A DNA stretch of 64,000 bases from Chrysoperla carnea (Eukaryota > Arthropoda > Insecta > Neuroptera > Chrysopidae), in contig NC_058339.1 in NCBI RefSeq assembly GCF_905475395.1, positions 49,733,172 through 49,797,171 of the forward strand. The letters are read 5' to 3'. Position 1 is the first letter of the stretch, and every line of letters begins with the position of its first letter. This document shows positions 1 through 12,110 of the stretch, one piece after another. The translations under genes and the position numbers were made by a program. Below the pieces are notes generated by a model, which was not told the DNA's origin, ran no database searches, and worked only from the letters and a program-made list of their open reading frames with translations.

Positions 1-547
1 CTACTCAAAAGTATAATGTGATTTGTTTACTAGAACAATAACGCCATTTAATAGAAAAGTTTTTTATTTAATTTTTTTATTTAATTTTTTTTCGAAACTT
101 TACTAAAAATAACTAAGAAAAATTAAAATGTTTCCTTTTAAATTGATTATTCATGCAATTTTACTTTTTCTAAACTATAAATTTAAACGCCAGTGACGTC
201 AGAATGTACAAAAAATATCGAACCGAAATCTGATTCATTTTCTTCCTTCCGAAATCAGATTCATTTTTTTTTTTAGTTGTAAAACAACTCAAGTAACTGC
301 ATTATGTTTTATAATCAAGCCTGCAAATTATTGGCTGATTTCATGAAATAATTGAAATCCTTTATGTTGGAAAGGGTTCCGAGTACATTTCTTGAATATG
401 GACACGATTTAATTGCAATTTGATGTACAAATTAATCACTAACTAAATGAATGATATTTTTTACCTAATCCAAATACAATATTTTTAAGTTGGGCTAGCC
501 AATTTTATGTACCAGCAAAAAGAAAGCGTTTTTTTAACTCCATACAC
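1..547. other. Gene-free AT-rich sequence
   Basis: I see no coding exon here. It contains poly-T tracts and a TGACGTCA palindrome near 194, with nothing nearby to regulate. Confidence 0.5.
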
Positions 548-1180
548 TTAAGGATGTATGAGCATGACAACAATGTTTGATTTAAAGGCTCAAAATTTGT
601 TTGTAGGTAGTCTTTTACTCAAAGAATATGTGGTTAAAATTTTAGCTTAGGTATCCGTGCAAATTTTTAAGAAAAAAGTCATTAAAAATCGATATAAAAT
701 ACATTGGCTCTTAAAAACGACATATTTTGGAAGTTTTTGATAATTTTCATTTGGAATGAATGAAAACAAATTTAAAAAAACCTTTTTAATAGAAAGTAAA
801 CATATTAGCAATGAATTAGAAAAGAAAAAAACTAAGTGTCACCGTCCATATAAGGGATGAAAGAGCAGGGTAGATTAAGGGTTGAAATTATTTTTATCTT
901 ATTTTCAACTTTGATGATGAATTTTGTTATAACTTCATGAATGTAGACGAAAAATAAGAATAAAATTTTTCGATATGTGTCTTGGTTTTCGAAATATCGA
1001 AAGCTAAATAATTACACAAAATTTTCAATTTTCGATATTTTGAAAATTAAGCCAGATATCGAAAAATTTTATTCTTACTTTTCGTCTTATATCGTCAAGT
1101 AATAATATAAATTTATTATCAAAATTGAAAATATCTATTTTTAAATTTGTGCCCCCACTACCATGCTCATACATCCTTAA
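548..1180. mobile_element. piggyBac-like MITE with TTAA target duplication
   Basis: The block is bounded by TTAA at 548-551 and 1177-1180. Immediately inside are inverted ends, GGATGTATGAGCATG on the left and its exact reverse complement on the right. A TTAA target with short inverted ends is the signature of piggyBac-superfamily elements. No transposase frame is visible, so this is a non-autonomous copy of about 0.63 kb. An internal inverted repeat (about 945-1087, rich in TTTTTCGATAT) adds a second hairpin. Confidence 0.75.
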
Positions 1181-1479
1181 GGCGCAATTCCACTGAGGCA
1201 ACACTGGGCGACATGTAGCTCAATATTTGTTGTCATGTGTTGCTTATTGTAAGCATGCGACAACGTAGCACAAAATTCAATTAAATCTGTCCAGATTCCA
1301 TGTTGCATGCTACAAGCCGCACCGATTCATTCACGTTGGATAAAAGACGACACTCTTCAACTTGTAGCGTTCGGCAGAGACCTATTTTTTGTCGCTTTGT
1401 GTTATCTCTATTAAAAGACTCAATGTAGCCGACTTCAATGCCACATGCTAAATGTTTCCTCAGTAGAATTGCGCCTTTA
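1177..1479. mobile_element. Second piggyBac-like MITE abutting the first
   Basis: The inverted ends are GGCGCAATTC (from 1181) and GAATTGCGCC (to 1475). Similarity continues inward (CACTGAGGCAACA against the reverse complement of TGTTTCCTCAGTA). The left flank is the TTAA at 1177-1180, shared with the previous element. The right flank reads TTTA, one change from TTAA. The interior is about 0.3 kb with no convincing coding capacity. Confidence 0.65.
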
Positions 1480-1847
1480 CACACTGAGTTACAAAAATGA
1501 ACATAGATTATATTTTCATAGAACTTTCTTGTCTTCTTAATTTAAATTGAATGGAAGTACACGAACGAATAATTAATTAAAATAAGTTGGTTTTAGAACA
1601 TATTAGAAGAATTATACATTATCGTTGACATAATAAATATAGAACAAGTAAAGTATTTAATACCATTTTATTAAGTACATTTTGATTAAAAATTGTGTAC
1701 AAACAAACATTATTTTATTGAATACTGATAAAACTGTTCTGTTTTAATACCATTTAATTTAAAGGAATGGTTTGCTGTTGTTGCTAATTTATTCATTTAT
1801 TTAATTTATTGCAATCAAAATTACTTGAAAAGTTTAATATGCATATG

Positions 1848-2416
1848 TAAAATAATAATAAACAAGTGAAAACAAACAATTGACTGAGTTAATTGTTGAA
1901 ATACCACGTATAGACAGTGTTGATTACTCTATCACATTACACATATACCTATACATGGCACACATACATAACTGATAATCCCATATTAATACATACCATA
2001 AAATTTGCATCTAATGTGTGCCCTCGTGAGTAAACAGTGATGCTTACAAAAAAATGTTTCCAACAAAAGTTGTTTATTTTTTGATAAGGAACATTTTTTA
2101 AATTTTAACATTTTGTTCTATCTCTAACGGTTTACAAAATGAGTCCTACGGACAAAAGACCCAATTGACCTAAGTTGCTCATTTACGAACTCGACCTCAC
2201 TTTTTACGTCCTGAGTGCGCTGTAAAAAACTTGATATCTTTTTTCGTTTTTGAGTTATCGTGTTGACAGACGGACGGAGGGACGACCGAAAATGGACTAA
2301 TTAGATGATTCTTGAACACCTATACCAAAATTTTTTTCGTAGCATCAATATTTTTAAGCGTTACAAACTTGGGACTAAACTTAATATACTATGTATATTT
2401 CATATATACATGGTAT
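1848..2416 (+). repeat. R1 interspersed repeat, near full-length copy
   Basis: R1 is an unclassified repeat with many copies in this window. It starts near AACAAGTGAAAACAAAC, carries ATACCATGTATA or a variant near its 5' end, has a (GACG)n tract in the middle (here near 2270), and ends with TATACATGGTAT plus an A run. It has no open frame of note. This copy is in the plus orientation. Confidence 0.8.
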
Positions 2417-5271
2417 AAAAATTTAGAGATAATTGTTTATTATTAATTTGTGCATTGTATTTATACCTTCTACAGACTATAGGGCATTACGGGTGACAAT
2501 ACAGGTCGAGGTCATATCTGGGGAATTCTTCGAGAGCCTTTGAGGGAGAAGCGTTTATCACAAACAATTTTCCTTATAACCTTGAATATGTTAGTTGGAA
2601 ATAACTGCAATAAATCAAATAATTTCGAATTTTTAAAGATAATTATTAGTGTTGTTTGCAGTGCACAGGATTGCCAGATCTCATGGAAAAAGACGAGATG
2701 ACGAAATATCATGTTTTTTAATTTAACATCTACATCTTTTGAAATTTTTTAAAAACTTATGCCGCGGATAGTCGCCTAGAACATGTAAGCGAAGAACACT
2801 TCTTGTTATTGGTTAACAAATTTGTCAAGAGCTTGAAAAAATGAAAAGAACTGAAAGAGACTAGATGAGAAAGTCAGCGATTATAATTTTTATTATTATT
2901 TTAACTTTAGTTTTAAACTATGGCACCAGAACGGTATAACATGACGATTTTCATTAACGGCTATCAGAAAATGAAAGCATTTTTGCGTAGCAAATCGTTT
3001 GAAAATTGTAATTTATTCGATTGAATATCATTTTCTTTTCAATAGTTAAGTAATTCGACCTTTAGAAGGACGCCTTATAAGCTATACCAAGTGATTAGAA
3101 ATTTTCAATCATTACATATTAAACAAATAAATAAAAATTGTATAAACATTTTTTTCAGTCCGTAATTTAAATTTTGAGTTATTCTCGAACTAATGAACTA
3201 TTGACATTATTAGTTTGATATAATCAATAATTAAAATTAAAATTATATATATATTATTAATATATTTACTTTGTTAAGAAATATTTAGGCCAAATTTACG
3301 TCTGTAGTTTATTACGATATTTATGCAATCTTTGAATAATATTGAAATATTTATAAAACGAAAAAATTAATGGCCTAATTTAAAAATTATATATTAGTTT
3401 TTAGGATTTTAGACAAATCATTTTTCTTACTTCTTTGCTAATTATTTATTATTTTACGTTTATTCAATTTTACGTGTAACCATCTTTTGATAGCGAAAAT
3501 GTTCTCTGGGGACTCAGAGATAGAGAAGTTGGTCTCGAATACGAGAGGTTGTGGATCAAAACATAAGCGCAAGTTAATTTTTACGATACTAAATTAAAAC
3601 GATTTTAATGTTAATTATTCCGCAGCCACCATAATTTGAAGCAAAAATTAAAAAGTCCATTTTTATCCAAAAAGTGTGGAAGCAAATAGCAAATTATCTT
3701 GTTATTGACTTAAAATAGTTTAATAGGTTTTTGTTTATTCGTATGTGTACTATTTGGCAGAACTTTCAAGTATCGAGCAGTTGCCTACTGACCCCCCGAA
3801 ATAGGGCACTACAAAGGAGTCAAAGAACATTAACGAAGACTAAAAAAAAGGGTAAAAAGAAAAATATTTATGGAAGGGCACCACAAGAGGGGTACCAAGT
3901 GGAAGATTTTATCTACTGAGCCTTTTTTATAAATTTATGTTTTTTAAGATAACAAAAAAAAAATTACAAGTCATGCGTGTTTTTTTACAGCATTTTTAAA
4001 ATAGCACACTAATCTGCCTCACCTTGAATCTACACATCGGACAAGATATATTCGAAACTGTACAGAATCATAACAAAAGCTTATCGATTATTTTTTATAC
4101 ATTTTCTTAGATAATTTTTAAGAACTTTGAAATCGCGATCAATGTAAGGAAAAGTTGTTTTCCTTATTCAGTGTCAATAATACGTATATTATTTGATTTA
4201 TGCCGAAATAAATAAACAGATAATATTATTTTATTTTATTTTATTTATTATAAAATGTTTAATAAATTGTACGTTATGAATAATAATTTAGTAAATAAAT
4301 TAAAAAATAAACAAATATTTAAGTTTAATTTATTTAATGAACCGTTTAATTATTATTATAAAAAATTAATGTTTAAAACACAGAAGAATTTTATCAAATA
4401 AATTGATAATTTAAAAAATATTATTCAAAAAAATTAAGTTAAAAAATATGTATAAACAAAAAAATTAAAACCATTTGGAACACAATTCAAATTACAAAGT
4501 AAAAACAAACCCATGATTTTACCCTTGTTGCTCTATCCAAACCGATTTTCTTAAAACATTTCTAAGAAACTCTCCATTAAATTACCATTTTTTTTAATGA
4601 AAATCAATGAAAACTTATCTACGTAGGACTATTAGAGGCAAACTTTAAGGCTTATCAATATTATCAATGTATTAAAAACTAGCTACACATTGCATGAGGC
4701 ATCTTGATCATCAAATGCCACTTATAAACCTATTCTAACTACCAAAAACATGCCTACCCATGATTTTTGTTACCCAACACGACGAATAGACCTTTGTCCT
4801 AAAATTTTTTTATTTCTTCAAAAGACGTTCGTTATTGAGCCAAAACATCGTGTGAAATCAATTTTTTGATAACATATGAAGGATATATGAAGGATTTAAA
4901 CGTACAAATGGAAAGAAAGGAAAATAACACTAGGTGATGTCATAACAATAAGGCTTATCAATCAATTTTAATTTTGATCATTCAGATCTTGTCATCTATT
5001 CTCGCACATTTTCAAATTTTAACGAAAGATACATTGAAATCGATAACAGGATAAAGGCCTATTGTGAGAGAAAACTGTTGTTCATACACATCATCAGTGC
5101 TAAACTTTGTGTATAACTAAGGCCAGATAAATGACTTACTAAATTACTTATATGTATATACTAGTCGAAACAATTAAGAGCATCGAACTTATCAAACACA
5201 TTCTAGAGTCTGAGCACTATTCTTAACATTTTTAATTCCTTGATAAGTAATTAACTGGAAATTTTATTTTA
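2417..5271. other. Gene-free AT-rich block
   Basis: No exon or recognisable element can be supported here. There is simple AT-rich sequence (for example TTTTA repeats near 4220-4250). Short open frames in this block have no coding character I can recognise. Confidence 0.5.
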
Positions 5272-5495
5272 TTATACCATGTATACATATATGAAATATA
5301 CCAAGAAATACTAAGTTTGGTCCCAAGTTTGTAACGCTTAAAAATATTGATACTACGAACAAATTTTTGATATAGTTGATAAAATCACCTAATTCGTCCA
5401 TTTCCGGTTGTCTATCCGTCTGTCTGTGGATACGATAGCTCAAAAACGAAAAGACATATATCAAGCCGAAATTTTTATAGCGTTTTTTTAAATAT
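5272..5495 (-). repeat. R1 fragment, 3' part
   Basis: The reverse strand matches the 3' third of R1: the TATACATGGTAT end, the CTTGGGAC-type stretch, the short GACG-related tract and the TCGTTTTTGAG segment. The 5' portion is missing. Confidence 0.7.
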
Positions 5496-7667
5496 TTAAT
5501 TATTAGTGTTTAAAATTTTGTTTGAAACAACTTTTTGTATAAACAAAATTTATTGTCCATTTTCTCCAAAACTATAAAAGAAAAGAAGTTGGAAATTCAC
5601 CGGTAGGTTCAACTAGAAGCCTTGTAAAACATTTTCGAATAACAAAAAAGAAATATAGAAATACTTTCGAAAATTTCCGAAATTTTAGAAAATGAAATAA
5701 ATGGCGAAAACGAAATAAATTATTTTTTATTTAATTAAACCCTGTATAAACATTTTTTTAAATAGTAGGTATCATGTGATGGTGTAATTTGTATTTATTT
5801 ACAAAATTTAATTGATAAAATAAAACAGATTACACAACCTCTTAGTATAGTATTTACGCTATTTTTTAATTTACGAAGGTTATAAATAATAGCAAAGAAT
5901 TTATCATTTAGGTAAATATTCTGTGAATCTATGATAATAGACACAAGATACGGGCTTCAGCTTTTGATCCTCCACAGATTAACGAACATTTACGCGAGAA
6001 CTGTAATGTTAGTTCCATATTATATTGGTTGGTTACATCAATGTTTGTCTACATGATTAGTGAGAGTGACTATCTACTTTTGTTTGTATTTGCTACAAAC
6101 ACTATAATATAATTGTGGTGACTTTTGTGACTAATAACTGTATGATAGTTGTTATATAATTTTTTTTAACAATAAGCCAGATCGACACGAGTCTTTCACA
6201 ACTCGTGTTCGTCAAGTTAATGGCACACTTAGCATGCGTCTCGAACAAACATGCCATTAAATTGAACAAAATATTTACAATAATCAACTATAAAAATTCA
6301 CTGATGATCCCGGTTTTCCATTATAATCAAGTATAAATATTGTTTTATCATACTTTTTATGAATAAAAAAATAGAAAAGGTAAAATGAATTCAAATTTTT
6401 CATTTTTTCTCAAAAAATGTCAGCTTCAGTTCAAGAAATAAAGCTACAAAAAATTATATTTCTAATACAGATATTAGAATTCAATACAGAATTTAGAACG
6501 TCCTAAATTTGAATATGCAAAATCGCCTTGTGTTGAGTTTTATTTGATAGAGAATTTGATTTAATTTAAAATCAGTAAAAATTCAATATGTAATTTTAAC
6601 CCTGAAAACGTATTCCTTATATTATTCAAAAAAAGAAACAAATTGGCTCGACTTAAGAAAAAAAAATTGCCAAATTTTCTGAATAAAATATTGTAGTCTG
6701 TATATATGGAAGTAATACATTACCCTCATTAATCATAATAAAAATAAAACTATTTTAAAATATTAAACAATAGATTTTTAAATATCACGTTTTAAACGAG
6801 ACATCTTTGTTTACTTTCATTGATTAATTTTATATTTTTTTATTCTAAAAACAATTAAATCATTTTTATGGGGGATAATTGATAAGAAAAATTTGACTAT
6901 TTAGGAATCAAAGTCATGTACGTAGATCGTATTTATTCATTATTAAGATTAGAACACATTTATAAAAGAATTTAAAAAAAATTTTTATCTCAAAGGATAA
7001 AATTTATTGTGTACATAATAAAATAATGCTAGATAACAATTCAGCAACATTGTAGATCCCCGGATGCGGGGACATATTAATTATGCGATTGGGGTCATGA
7101 AAATTCCCTTTTCCTATAATAACCCAAACGCTGACTTTATGATATTCTAAGAAACTCCCAAGTAGGAAATGTCAAGTAAAAAACAACCAAGTAAAAAATA
7201 AGCTTGAACTCCATTCTAAATTAGCACAGCATTGGGAAAATCTGCTTCGTTATTTCAGTTCTTCGCAAAAGTCTTGGATTATTGACTCCTCATGCCCAAT
7301 CCATATAAATTATGTCTTGGTTTGGAAAAAGGTGAAATTTAAATTGAATTTTAATTTTATTAACTCTTATAGCAAGTATAGCGTCTAATTGTCTAAATAT
7401 CCAGTGTCTTTGCAACATGCGTACATAATATTAACAACGGATGACCTAGCTTTGCTAGTTTTTTTCCCCGTTGTTGGAGCCGTTTCCGAGATTAAAGTTT
7501 CCGAGAGAAAATGAAACCTAGCTAGAAGAATTGCTCGTTTAAATATATAAAGATACTTTCATTGAAATATAAAAATACACAAATCGCTTATACCGACTAT
7601 CGGTTATAACAACCATCTTCGATATAACCCTTTTTTACTATATTGTAAGTACAGTTACAATACAAAC
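5496..7667. other. Gene-free AT-rich block
   Basis: No coding exon is recognised. At about 7430-7510 the sequence (CCTAGCTTTGCTAG and following) resembles the ends of dispersed repeats common in insect genomes, but I cannot delimit an element. Confidence 0.4.
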
Positions 7668-7884
7668 AAGAGTTTTAACATAGTGTAGTGTCAGAATTTT
7701 GATTATTCACTGAAAGTAAAATACATGATACTGTTACTTAATTAACGCACATGTCAAATTCTGTCAATTTTTATAAAAAATAACACTTTTATTTTTAAAC
7801 TCAGTATTTAATCGTAGTTATATACTGAAAATATAAACTCTGATTGTCACACAAGCTCGCGCTAGTACTATGTTAAAACTCTTC
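7668..7884. mobile_element. Short MITE with ~17 bp inverted ends
   Basis: The left end AAGAGTTTTAACATAGT (from about 7668) is repeated in inverse orientation at about 7867-7884. Further weaker inverse similarity (GTGTCAGA against the inverse of TGATTGTCAC) extends inward. The element is about 0.22 kb with no coding capacity. No clear target duplication is seen. Confidence 0.55.
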
Positions 7885-8025
7885 TTATAAATACAGTAAT
7901 TTACAAGCTTGGAATTGAAGTATGTGGGTTACTCCACAAAAATTTTGGCAGAGCTCCTAGCAGGTCATCATTATGATGGCGCAGCCAAGGGGCTCTCTTA
8001 ATTTAAATACAAACATAATTTTAAT

Positions 8026-8960
8026 ACCATTTATATGAAATATACGAAGGTATACTAAGTTTAGTCTCAAGTTTGTAACGCTTAAAAATATTAATGCTAT
8101 GAACAAAATTTTGGTATAGGTGTTATGGCATGCCATTTTAAATAGTAAAATGGCGTGCCATTTTAATATTTAATGTCCGAAAAAAAATGATCGTAATAAT
8201 AATAATACATCATAATAATAATCATTTTCACTATGTACATAATTTTAATTCAATCATTTTTATTATGTACATAATTTTAATTCAATCATTTTTATTATGT
8301 ACATAATTTTAATTCATATTAAATAGTAAAACGGCGTGCCATATATTTCCATTATGTACATAATTTTAATTCTCTATTTCCATCATGTACATAATTTAAA
8401 TTCAATCATTTTTATTATGTACATAATTTTAATTTTCTCTATTTCCATTATGTACATAATTTTAATTCAATCATTTTTTTGTTTATCTAATTCAAATAAA
8501 ATTAACTGATTTATTATTATGTATCATCATAATAATAATACATTATTATTATGATTACATAATAATAATACATTTTTATTATGTTATCATCATAATTTTA
8601 ATTCTCATCTCTCTTTTCTCATCTTATCTTATATCAATCTCTCTTTTACTAAGATTTATTTTACAAAATATAAAATATAAAATTTCTGATTGAAAAAAAA
8701 TAATTAATTAATTTTTTTCTCGATAAAAATTAGCCTATTAAATAGTAAAATAGCGATTACTCAAAAACGAAAAGAGATATCAAACTGAAATTTTAATAGC
8801 GTGCTTAAAGACGTAAAAGTGAGGTCGACTTCGTAAATGAGCAACATAGGTCAATTGCGTCTTGGGTCCGTAGGACCCATCTTGTAAACCGTTAGAGATA
8901 GAACAAAAGTTTGAATGTAAAAAATGTTCCTTATTTAAAAAGTAAATATTCTTCAATTTA
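8026..8960 (-). repeat. R1 copy split by a tandem-repeat insertion
   Basis: The 3' end of R1 lies at 8026-8128 and its middle part resumes at about 8755-8960, both on the minus strand. Between them is about 0.6 kb of unrelated tandem and AT-rich repeats. The insert is bracketed by repeated AAATAGTAAAATGGCG-type segments (about 8139, 8323, 8741), which suggests it expanded inside the R1 copy. Confidence 0.65.
8221..8480. repeat. ~32 bp AT-rich tandem repeat
   Basis: Seven occurrences of ATGTACATAATTT recur at intervals of about 31-33 bases, with two alternative spacers (TTCAATCATTTTTATT and TCTATTTCCATT). One interval is longer and contains GGCGTGCCATAT. It is a minisatellite inside the R1 copy at 8026-8960. 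Confidence 0.8.
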
Positions 8961-9454
8961 GTTTTTTAAAAGCTTTCATCTCATTTTTAAGCATTTCATC
9001 TTATTATATAACACCATCCTTGAAACTGTCAAATAACAAATTGATAATTGATAATTAATAATTAATACGAACAAAAAACATACGGTAATGATGAATTCGA
9101 GTTCAAATGTTCATAAATGACACAAGGACTTTTTTGTTTCAAAAAAAAAAAGTTTTTTTTTTCAAATACAATTGTATACATTGATTTATTTCTTTGTGTT
9201 ATTATTTTGTTATTTGCTTATCAATGTTTTAAAGTATGATTATATTATTATTGTATAATATATTCTCTGGCATGATACAAATAATATTTTGTCATAATTT
9301 TATCAAAAATATTTTTTAGTCATATTTTTCTCCAAAAATATAGACTGATGCACTAGGTCGAAGGTCAGCGAGGAAGGGTGTGTTATAAATCCATTTCATG
9401 ACTCCTAGAACCTACATAACTTAAACCACCCGGTATATAAATCTGTAATATACA

Positions 9455-9675
9455 GTGTGTCGCATTTAAGATAAAGACACCCTCATATTTTCGTTATTTA
9501 TAGGAATATTCATTTGAAATTCCTACAGGATGAAGGGTCACACATTTTAAGATACTTAACCGAGATCTGAACTTTTTAAACTCAGCCTACTACAAATTGT
9601 GTCAGAGATGGTTAGAGATAACGAAAAAAATTGTTGGAAAAGGTTACTTAGAATATTTGTTTATACCCATATACC
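9455..9675 (+). repeat. R4 interspersed repeat, copy 1
   Basis: This shares an ordered series of segments with 27268-27520: ATTTAAGAT.AAGACACCCTC, TTTTCGTTATTTA, GATG..GGGTCACA, CTACTACAAATTG and CTTAGAATATTT. The two copies are diverged and in the same orientation. The class is unknown. Confidence 0.65.
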
Positions 9676-11130
9676 TTTCATAATTTTCTTGAAAAATTCT
9701 CATTTTTTATTTTTTCATTATTTTGATCTTTACTCAAAATATGCATCTTCATCTTAAATGAAACACACTATAAATATTTTTTCCCACAACAATTGTCTTT
9801 TTCTAGTTAGAACGACATTATGAGAGTGGCGATAAATTTCATAAATTGGATGAGGTGCACAAGGGAACAACATTTTTTTCGTCGTTTTTAAAGCTTTAGT
9901 TGCCTCTACTGCCTCTTCAAATGAGAGCATGAGTTATAGAGTTGAACATCAGTGTGTACTTTGAGTTAGTGCAAAGAAGTGCTTTTTAGAGATGGCAACC
10001 TACCAGTTCCATTCTCCATTTTTCATGTTGAAAAATCAAGGATTTTGTCGATTTTTGAGACTTTGAACAGCTTTACAACCTCACCAAATAGATTTAGAGA
10101 ATTGAAAATGTACCTAACAATTGACTTAATATTACGGAGGTGCTTTTCAATAGTGTGGATTCCCGCGATCCCTTCCAAAAAAAGGCTTTCACCCGTTTTA
10201 TATAAATATTTCCTGGGTTCAAAAACATGAAAAGACAAAAATCTGATCTTAGTGATGGGGGCCTGCTACTCGAATTTTTTATATTAGTTGATGACAATGA
10301 AAGTATTATAAAACTTGCAATAAAACAGAGAGAAAGAATATTTATTTTGATTATTTCTAATAAACATTAAAAAAATTAATAATATTTAACTGCGTCGTAT
10401 TGGATTTATTTTGTTTATATTTTGAAAAAATCTTTATAAAATACATTTTAAGAATTTAGATGCATCATAATCTGAAAAATTTAGACGTTAAATTCTCTAG
10501 ATATCAAAATAATGTAACGCAGATATCAAATCAATTATTGCTCTTAACAATTTTATCTATAATGAGTAATTAATTAATTACTGAATTTTTGACACTTACC
10601 AAAAAATGCTTTAACTTCATCAAAAAATACAATTGCCCCCTACAAAAATAAAATTTTTTTGTATTTCCAGTTCAGATAAAAATCAGTTTCTAACGTGATT
10701 TTAATCTTAGGAAAACAAAACTCGGGTTTCTTAGACGATTTGACGACTAGTTTCTGAGATATCGGCTAAATCTGTAAACGTGGGATGATTTACTTGAGCA
10801 ATTTCTTCTGTTGATACCTCAGAAATCTGTCATTCAACCGCAAAATCTTTTTAAAGATTCAGTTTCAGTAGGTAAATGTGATTTATAGCATTTGGAAAAT
10901 AATTTATTAATAATAAGAGTAAAAATTTTGAGTATAAAAAGTGCATACTGTATTGCTGCCTGCCTTTTATCAGTTAAGCTTTTGAAAAATAAAACATCCT
11001 GTACTTTAGAATACGAGCCATCAATATGAACCCCCAAACCCTGGAATTTATTACTTATACATTTTTTGTTGTTGGTATTATCTACCAGATTAAGAATTCA
11101 ATTGTTTCCTCTTTTCAAACTTCACTTGCA

Positions 11131-11187
11131 AATTACAGCATATCCCGAAAACCACAAAAAATAATTTTCCGGAATATGCTGTAATTT
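11131..11187. repeat. Short hairpin
   Basis: AATTACAGCATAT at the left is matched by ATATGCTGTAATT at the right, separated by about 30 bases. It may be a remnant of a foldback element. Confidence 0.5.
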
Positions 11188-11744
11188 AAAAAGGGTAAAC
11201 AAGTAAATTCCTACAATTTGGTAGGTAATAATAACAAAAAAAAGTCTTAATTTGCCATGGGGGAAGGAAGGTTTTCATATTGGTGGCTCTTGGTCTACTT
11301 AGTCAATTATGAAATATAATAATGGATAGATATTACATGCATGTAGAAAGGAAATCGTGTTATATATTACCTACATAAACACATAATCTAATTTAATATT
11401 AAACTCTAAAAATAAATATGGTGCTCGGTAGTCATTTTCACACCTATCTATGCTTAAACAGACTTAATATTTTTTTAAGTTATTCGCAACTCTAAAATAC
11501 TTAACTGACCTCCACTGATTTAAATATGAAACGGAGAGAAGGGTGTAAATATAATTAAATGCAAGCCTGTGTGCACCAGCCAGGGAGAGTTTGGGGGCCA
11601 AATCCCCCCCATCCCTCATTGAGAATCTCTCCACAGAAGGCTCGTGTCAAAACAGACTCAACGCTCGAATATATAGACTGATTCAATGAAGATTATTTCC
11701 GGATCACCGTACATCTGTTTGTATTTCTAACGCATTTGTTTCTC

Positions 11745-12110
11745 ACACATTTACAGGATCGATTTTTGAATCATCGTAAAAATTTATCAAATTTCGGTTG
11801 TCTCATTCAGGAAAAATGTAAAATTTTGATAGATACTCTTGCACTCAACATTTTGAACCATACTCTTCAATTTTGCACGATAATTCCCGTAACACATGCG
11901 TCGACAAAGTTCAACTACAGCGAAAAACGCAATGCCGGACACGACGTCAAAAATTCGCTCGAAGCACTCGATATTTGTAATGAAAAAGCGTCTACCACCT
12001 TGCCTGTGAAAACAGCAAGGAATGAACGCTCCTTTTCAACACAAGAAATTGTGAACGAAAAAATGCCGGCGAACAAAAAAACACGGATGCGTACCACGTG
12101 CGTACGTTAA
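11745..12110 (+). pseudogene. hAT transposase C-terminal fragment (decayed)
   Basis: A plus-strand frame ends in a segment reading LPVKTARNERSFST, which resembles the C-terminal dimerisation region of hAT-family transposases (typically LPVTTA..ERSFS followed by an RLKTYLR-type helix). The following helix is scrambled here. Upstream residues RFLNHRKNLSNFGCL also fit hAT proteins. There is no N-terminal zinc finger, no catalytic core and no recognisable inverted ends. It is related at the DNA level to 52255-52640. It is a fossil, not a functional gene. Confidence 0.6.

Larger units (their letters stand above)
8961..11744. other. Gene-free block with dispersed repeat pieces
   Basis: No coding exon is supported. 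The recognisable contents are the R4 repeat copy (9455-9675) and a short hairpin (11131-11187), each listed separately. The text around 10600-10860 has weak similarity to 28440-28560 but no clear ends. Confidence 0.4.

Noticed and set aside
8221-8480. CRISPR array
   Set aside because: The regular repeats are an AT-rich minisatellite with near-identical spacers in a eukaryotic genome. There are no unique spacers and no cas genes.
10023-10297. Overlapping short frames on both strands near 10 kb
   Set aside because: No splice context, no recognisable motif, and several frames are open at once in AT-rich sequence.
10600-10860. Possible repeat pair with 28440-28560
   Set aside because: Only a short stretch (CTCAGAAA...CAA.CGCAAAAT) agrees. 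There are no ends or ordered blocks.
11736-12110. A 124-codon plus-strand frame as an intact gene
   Set aside because: The frame is open, but it matches only the end of a hAT transposase and then becomes unrelated sequence. No catalytic region is nearby.
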